Of a DNA stretch of 64,000 nucleotides, positions 58,481 to 64,000 are shown in pieces (the first letter of the stretch is position 1; each line of letters opens with the position of its first letter). The stretch is from Saxidomus purpurata. Taxonomy: Eukaryota; Mollusca; Bivalvia; Venerida; Veneridae. The notes beneath the pieces were generated by a model that worked only from the letters and a program-made list of their open reading frames with translations, was not told the origin of the DNA and did no database searches. The position numbers and the translations under genes were made by a program. The stretch is from NCBI GenBank assembly GCA_022818135.1, contig JAFMSR010000027.1, positions 592,699 through 656,698 of the forward strand, in the 5' to 3' direction.

Positions 58481-59098
58481 AGACGGCCTAACCGGGTGAC
58501 TCCTATATACCCCCTAAAACTTTGTTTCGGGGTATAATAACAAAGAAACATCATGCTATAATTGTTTAAAATTAGCATAACTTATGTTAATGCATAACAA
58601 GAGCTGTCTCAGTGTTTACCAATAAAAAAGTTTGGGCAGTAAAAGGCAAAGACAAGAATCTGTGTATTAAGTAAAGAAGGGCCGTAAAGAGCAAGATATT
58701 AAGTCAAGAGTAACCCTAAACACTACAGCAAAGTTTTAAATTAATACTTAAAGTGGTTACTGATATATGTGCATGGCAGTGCCCTATATCACACGATTCT
58801 TTGAATTGATAATCATATAGGAAGCTTCAACAACAACAACAATCATGTTCTTCAGTATGGTTTATATAATCATCAACATTTCAGCTGATGCGTCTGGAAA
58901 TACATGTATTAACTATAAACTAAGATTGGTGTTCAAAAGAACACTTGTGTCGCGCTCTTACACTTTGTCAAAATAATCAATAATTTTGTGACAAAATCTA
59001 AGTACAAAAAGGAGCATAACTCTGTAACCTACCTTACTAATTTTGTGGCATCACATTCTTTTATTCATTAGCAATACAATTTGAACATTTGATGTTGG
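58481..59098. other. No gene seen
   Basis: AT-rich. From 58990 it contains a diverged piece of the repeat at 59440-59790 ('gacaaaatctaagtacaaaa'). Confidence 0.35.
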
Positions 59099-59422
59099 AG
59101 CTGCTCGCTCTCAGATTTTGGTTAAAAGATAAAGTTCTCAAAACTGTATGTAAACAACGTATTTAAGAACATATGGTCATATAAAAAGGCATAAATTCAT
59201 GTCCGGCATATCTCTAAATTTACAAAAATAAGCAAACGCGTTTGGAATTTCAATATAAACATGTTCAGTGGCAGTTCCTTGTTACCAACATTTTCAATAG
59301 ATTTCTTCAAATTCCTACCTAGATTCTTGCTTATATTTTGATTCCAGTCTTTCGGGTTTTTTTAATGAATAAGTTGTCAATCTTTAAAAAAAAATTAACA
59401 GTAACTGAGAGCAAGCAGCTTT
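59099..59422 (-). mobile_element. MITE with AGCTGCTCGCTCTCAG ends, copy 1
   Basis: Left end 59099-59114 (AGCTGCTCGCTCTCAG) and right end 59405-59420 (CTGAGAGCAAGCAGCT) are inverted with one mismatch. The interior next to the right end ('aaattcctacctagattctt') is the reverse complement of the left interior of the copy at 60531-60850. No coding content. Confidence 0.75.
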
Positions 59423-59439
59423 AATAAATGTCAAAGTTA

Positions 59440-59790
59440 TCAGGTTATAGCCAATGTTAAGTTTTCGTGACACAATCTAAGTACAAAAAGGGGAATAACT
59501 CTGTCAAAAATGACCTTGACATACAAAATTTGAGTACATTACAACCCTTATGTCATTAAAGTTAGATGAAGAAACCTTAAGAAATGGCAAAGTTATAGCC
59601 AAAGTTAAGTTTTGGTGACAAAATGTAAGCATAAAAAGGGGCATAACTTTGTCAAATATGACCTTGACCGACAAAATCTTGTGGAATGACGACTCTTTCA
59701 TCATAAGCAATACAATTGCAAAGTTTGATAAAGAAATATTAAGAAATGGCAAAGTTATAGCCAACGTTAAGTTTATGTGACGGACTGACC
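59440..59790 (+). repeat. Diverged tandem repeat, about 150-160-bp unit
   Basis: 'gttatagccaatgttaagtt' (59446), 'gttatagccaaagttaagtt' (about 59592) and 'gttatagccaacgttaagtt' (about 59754) start successive units. Each is followed by 'gtgacaaaatgtaag' and 'aaaaaggggcataac' variants. The open frame on the minus strand here is a shadow. Confidence 0.75.
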
Positions 59791-60049
59791 GACATTATAA
59801 TTATTCTCTTTCAAAATTTCAAAGCATATTCTGACCATTTGATATTAAATTCACAGCTAACATTTCATCACCATTTCTATAGCAAATACTTGGAAATTTA
59901 TCTCATCTATTGGGCATCATTGTCAAGTGTTTTTAGTGAAGTATTTAAAAAAACTTTACATACATGTGTACAACTGCCTTAAATTTTACACTTTTTCTGT
60001 TGTCTTCATTAAAAATCAGTATCTAATCAGTATTTTAATTTAACAATAC

Positions 60050-60200
60050 AGTCAAACTTGTGCTAAAGGTCACCTTCAACTAGAGGTCACCTGTTGACAA
60101 CAGCCAGTCACAATATCCCCCATCCAAATTTGCTCTTTAAAAGACTGGGAACAGCAGTCACCTGCCGTCCGCAGTCAGCGGCCACTGAAAAAGCATCCCG
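60050..60200 (+). repeat. Dispersed repeat 'ggtcacctgttgacaacagcc'
   Basis: 'ggtcacctgttgacaacagc' (about 60087) recurs as 'ggtcacctgttaacaacagc' at about 60981. Likely pieces of one dispersed repeat; non-coding. Confidence 0.45.
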
Positions 60201-60530
60201 TAATCAGGACTGTGATGCAAACATCCACTGAAATTTTAACAGCTGGCTTTTGTTTCTTGTAAAGTTGTTTGCACCTCAAAAGACGGGCGCAATAAATTAA
60301 GATGCTTTTGATTATAAGAAGAGGTTCTAACGTTTAATTGTCACCTTCACATCTGAAGCAAACATATGCAATTAATCTGATGAAACTGTCCGGTAATAAC
60401 TGAAAATCGGCTGTTTTAATTGCTTGATTGTTTATTTGATGTAGAATATCTTCGCAATTTGGAGAACTTTGCAGTTTACATTGTGCAACTACATAATTGT
60501 TTATTTCAGCATATTAATGCATTCACGTTA

Positions 60531-60850
60531 AAGCTGCTCGCTCTCAGACTTTACCTTTGAAAAAGGTATTTTTCAAAAACATTGACATTTTTATTCATCA
60601 ATATAAAACTAAAGCATAGAATAAAAAAATTAGCAAAAATCTAGGTAGGAATTTGCAGAAATCTATTGAAAAGGTCGGTTACACAGCACCGCTACACTGT
60701 AATGGTAGTGTATTTTTCGGATTTAGTGATGTACGTGACATGAATTTATACTGGAGCCTTTTTTTAACACCATAATGATCTGAAATACATTATTTACATC
60801 CAGTTTGAAGAAATTTATTAATTTACCAAAATCTTAGAGCGAGCAGCTTT
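60531..60850 (+). mobile_element. MITE with AGCTGCTCGCTCTCAG ends, copy 2
   Basis: Left end 60531-60547 (AAGCTGCTCGCTCTCAG) and right end 60832-60850 (TCTTAGAGCGAGCAGCTTT) are inverted. It is 320 bp, in the opposite orientation to copy 1 1.4 kb away. Interior 'aaaatctaggtaggaatttg' is shared. Confidence 0.75.
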
Positions 60851-63800
60851 TTGTGAATTGTTTGATTTATTTCAATTAAACTGAAAAAGACGCAGTTTAT
60901 CTGGCAATTATTGATAATAAAACTTAATAGACAATGTTTAGTATGATGAAACTATATCAACTGCCTACATCTCCGAAAAAAGGTCACCTGTTAACAACAG
61001 CCAATTTTGTGGTGTCCCTTGAGCCGCCGTTGTGCATAAGTTTGATTGCATGTAACAAACTTATCGGGTTACCAAAGTTAATAACTCCATTTCTCGAAGT
61101 TAATTATTCCCTCAATTATCCGTACTAATACTGAATCACCAAATCAACACAAAACCTTGCATTATATCCATGAGTACAAAAATGACGCTAAGTCGCTCTT
61201 TGTATGCATGGTACATTTCCCCATTATTACCGTCATACATTTCTAGTTCAGAGTTTTAGTTTGTTTTATCTTGGGTGCTTTGCTCTATATAAGTCTGCTT
61301 GAATCTCTTTAACAAATAATTGCTACTGAAATAAAACATCCTTCCTGAAGTGTTAGTTCCGACAAAATCTTCAATTCAGAATTTCCAACTTCTTGACTCT
61401 TTACAGGTTAAGAGATCATCACAAAAAACATCATTTTTCACACTGCAAGGGTTGACTGTTTTCCTACAGTTTTCATATGTTGGTGTTTTGAACTTCCCTC
61501 ATCACTGCATGCTTGTAACACTTATTCTCATCATACTCATAGACATGAGTTTCTACAAAAAAAACGAATATCAGTATGTCTATATTCTAAATATCATCCA
61601 ATTTGCATATAATTTTTTTCGCAGAATAATTTGCCACCATAGAGTAAAGGTTCAAAACTATGATAACATTATTAAGGAAAACATGTGTATAAAGACACAG
61701 TGTCTCAGGTAAAAAGTCAAGTATAAGCTATTAAGCACAATTTCCACTGATTTCTTAGATTCAGCAAAAAAAAATCAGAGACAATCCCTTCTTTAAATAG
61801 TGCTATAATTTCGTTGGATTTAATTTTTTAATAACACGGTTCAACTATGCTTTGGGTCAGTGCTATATGACAGAAACATCTGGATCTACACTACCTTGCT
61901 TTGTGATACTGTAGTTTATAAGGTTATGCAATCTTACATAACATACTGATAAGAAGGATTTCAATACTGCCTGGAGCAATCAATAAAGTGCAACAATAAA
62001 AATTTCGAGGTATCATATTTCAACAACAGGACCTTTATAAAACAGAGGAACAAAATAAAAATGAATTATAATCATGTTTTTCATGATAAAATTGATGTAG
62101 GCTCAATAACTAGTATGTACTATTCTTTGAAAGGACCATTTCATATGCCAAATATATAAAAAGTCAGATTTCATATATACATTTTATTTATGTAATAAAT
62201 CAAGTGATTTTTGTCTACAAGGACACATATACTTGCTAATATCATACCAGTGTGGTTTTAAGGTTATTTCAATTTTGTCTGCTAATAACAGATAATTCAT
62301 GAGAGTTATTTCTCACATTATTTCTAAAAGTAAGCATCGTTCTAGACATTCATGTATTATGGTCAATCTGAACTTAAAACTTGAAAAATCAAAATTAATA
62401 TATACCATTCTCCTCATCTAAATAATATTGGGAATAAATTACACATTCTGTTAAATTAATTAAAGGCCCTGTGCTAAAACAGAACACAATTAAATGGTGG
62501 TTTCCTACAATGTCATGTACTGCACAATTTTATGACAATACTGGTCATTAATTAGCAGGTGGCCAAATTTTTTATTGCCCCTCAGGGGATTATCATACTG
62601 TCTGTCAAACCAATCTAGAATGGGGACAAGTTGCTACAGCAACATACCAACTACTGTACAAGCATCCACTTGTTTTATTGATTTTTCTTGTGAATTCTAG
62701 TAAATGTGCATCTAGAATCCGCCAGTCAGCAACAGATAAATAGTATTTGGTTGATTTATATGTGAGCTAGGTGCTAGACAATTTGAAAAATTAATTTAAA
62801 AAGCTAACAAAGAACACCCTACATTCAAATTTTAGAAATAAAAGTTTAAAAGTGAAAATAAGGGATGTAGTAATAAGCATGATAAGACAAGAAAGATATT
62901 CAAATCAAAATTCATAACTGCATAATGTTAATACGAGCATTTTGATTGTATGAGAAAAATAGATCAATATCGATTAGTGTGAAACATTGCGAAATGAAGC
63001 TAACAATTTAAATAAATTAAATTTACATGTTCTCTTGCACCATGTTAACATAAAAAAATAAAAGTTTTTTTTTATTTGTTTTACTAACCTGGTAATAATT
63101 GAGATAATGTGAAGCATTAAAAACTTTCAGAAAGTTACATTTATCACTGCATTAGGTGCATAAGAAACATTGTTTATCCGTTACCACTCTGGTAGAAAGT
63201 GTTCCCGCCTTTGTTATCAGCGCAGATCATGATCATTCTGCCCGGACAGAAACCCCTTATATTTTCGTTTGAAATTTTTTAACAAAAGCTGAGGAAAATT
63301 AATTACTATGTCTACCTAATTTGACTTGGCAGCTTCTATGCCGAGGGTATTCGTCAAAATCATCCGTATTCAAGGAGGTCTGAAAAGGTATATGAAAACA
63401 TGAAATTTTAACAAACTGAGTAACAATCCCCGTACACGTAATTGTCATGCGTATATAAGCTGGAAATGATGGCATCACTTCCCACTTCTTTGTTACGGGG
63501 GTATAGTAAACAGAATTCTGATGTGATATAATATTAATCTATGGCGTTTTCTGCAACATCCCTAACCATGGTAAAAAGGAAAATTCTGATGACAATCCAT
63601 GACAAAAGTTTTAAGTCCCAGGAGTACATTAAATACTCTTCATGCTCTTCTATAGAAAAATGAATTTTAAGGTAGAATAATGAATGATAGAACATTGTTA
63701 GATGTATACTTTCCTTTCATTCCTTTGCCGCTGTAACCTCACTTAACACATTCTCAGAACACTTTTCCTATTTTTTGCAATATCATCGTAAAAATTAATG

Positions 63801-64000
63801 CGCTGTACATGTACAAGACTTAGTATAATGTAATGCAGTACTTTTGATTTACAAATAAAAAGCAATGTAAGGAATGTTTTTCATACAAATAATTGCCAGT
63901 TTCAACGGTAAGGGATTGCTCTTTGTACATGTAATGTAAAGGCTACAAGTAATTGTGAATACAAAGTGCTCCAGGGACTATAAATTTACACCATTTTTAC
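60851..64000. other. AT-rich non-coding DNA to the window end
   Basis: No gene recognised. A 120-codon plus-strand open frame at 61350-61712 begins at GTG, is low in complexity and shows no domain, so I treat it as chance. 60970-61010 carries a piece of the ggtcacctgtt repeat. Confidence 0.4.

Noticed and set aside
59504..59764. 86-codon minus-strand frame with an internal repeat
   Set aside because: Shadow of the 150-160-bp tandem repeat.
61350..61712. 120-codon frame with a hydrophobic stretch
   Set aside because: Starts at GTG, low-complexity AT-driven composition, no splice or domain support.
1..64000. CRISPR array, bacterial operon, integron or phage system
   Set aside because: No regularly spaced identical repeats with unique spacers and no prokaryotic gene organisation; spliceosomal splice sites, LINEs and SINEs show a eukaryotic source.

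Overview
This window looks like non-genic nuclear DNA from a bivalve mollusc. It is AT-rich, has no long open reading frames, and contains no bacterial-style operons, rRNA genes or CRISPR arrays. The mollusc assignment rests on several dispersed and tandem repeats that I recognise from memory of clam-type genomes: the inverted 'CTGGCGACCAG' element at 1.98 kb, the roughly 160-bp and 146-bp diverged tandem families at 47.9 and 57.8 kb, and tRNA-headed SINEs. No database search was possible, so species and family names are inference.

Nearly all recognisable coding sequence is decayed transposon. 3.6-6.1 kb (minus): a three-exon HARBI1/PIF-Harbinger-type gene with two in-frame stops, one frameshift and a catalytic Asp-to-Asn change. 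6.2-15.5 kb and 27.1-30.3 kb: two paralogous copies of a segment of about 3 kb. The first copy is split at a TTAAG by about 5.7 kb of other DNA, which includes a complete small Tc1-like element (12104-12751) with a beheaded transposase. 15.9-17.1 kb and 31.9-33.0 kb: two fragments of one LINE family. 24.3-26.2 kb: an internally deleted LINE (ORF1, start of the endonuclease, RNase H, zinc knuckle) plus a further reverse-transcriptase C-terminus. 53.0-56.07 kb (minus): a long, degraded L1/Tx1-like LINE ORF2.

The rest is foldback, MITE-like and tandem-repeat DNA. It includes inverted-repeat elements at 0.96, 1.98, 9.9, 17.1, 26.5, 37.9, 40.2, 42.2-44.5, 59.1 and 60.5 kb. A very young microsatellite-bearing repeat occurs three times (21.1, 32.7, 46.1 kb), once inside a LINE. 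A TIR-bounded segment at 33.4-35.1 kb carries a cluster of short GAATACAGCTCC hairpins.

Host coding sequence is sparse. The best candidates are two short exon-like stretches with consensus splice sites and open frames: 30888-30990 (+), a membrane-anchor-like sequence, and 44599-44700 (-), exactly 34 codons of unknown identity. A possible PTB-like remnant lies at 46345-46597 (+). A GC-richer stretch at 56.1-56.3 kb with NRF-1-like motifs may be promoter-derived. I see no evidence for a complete intact protein-coding gene. The window reads as intron or intergenic space dominated by repeats.
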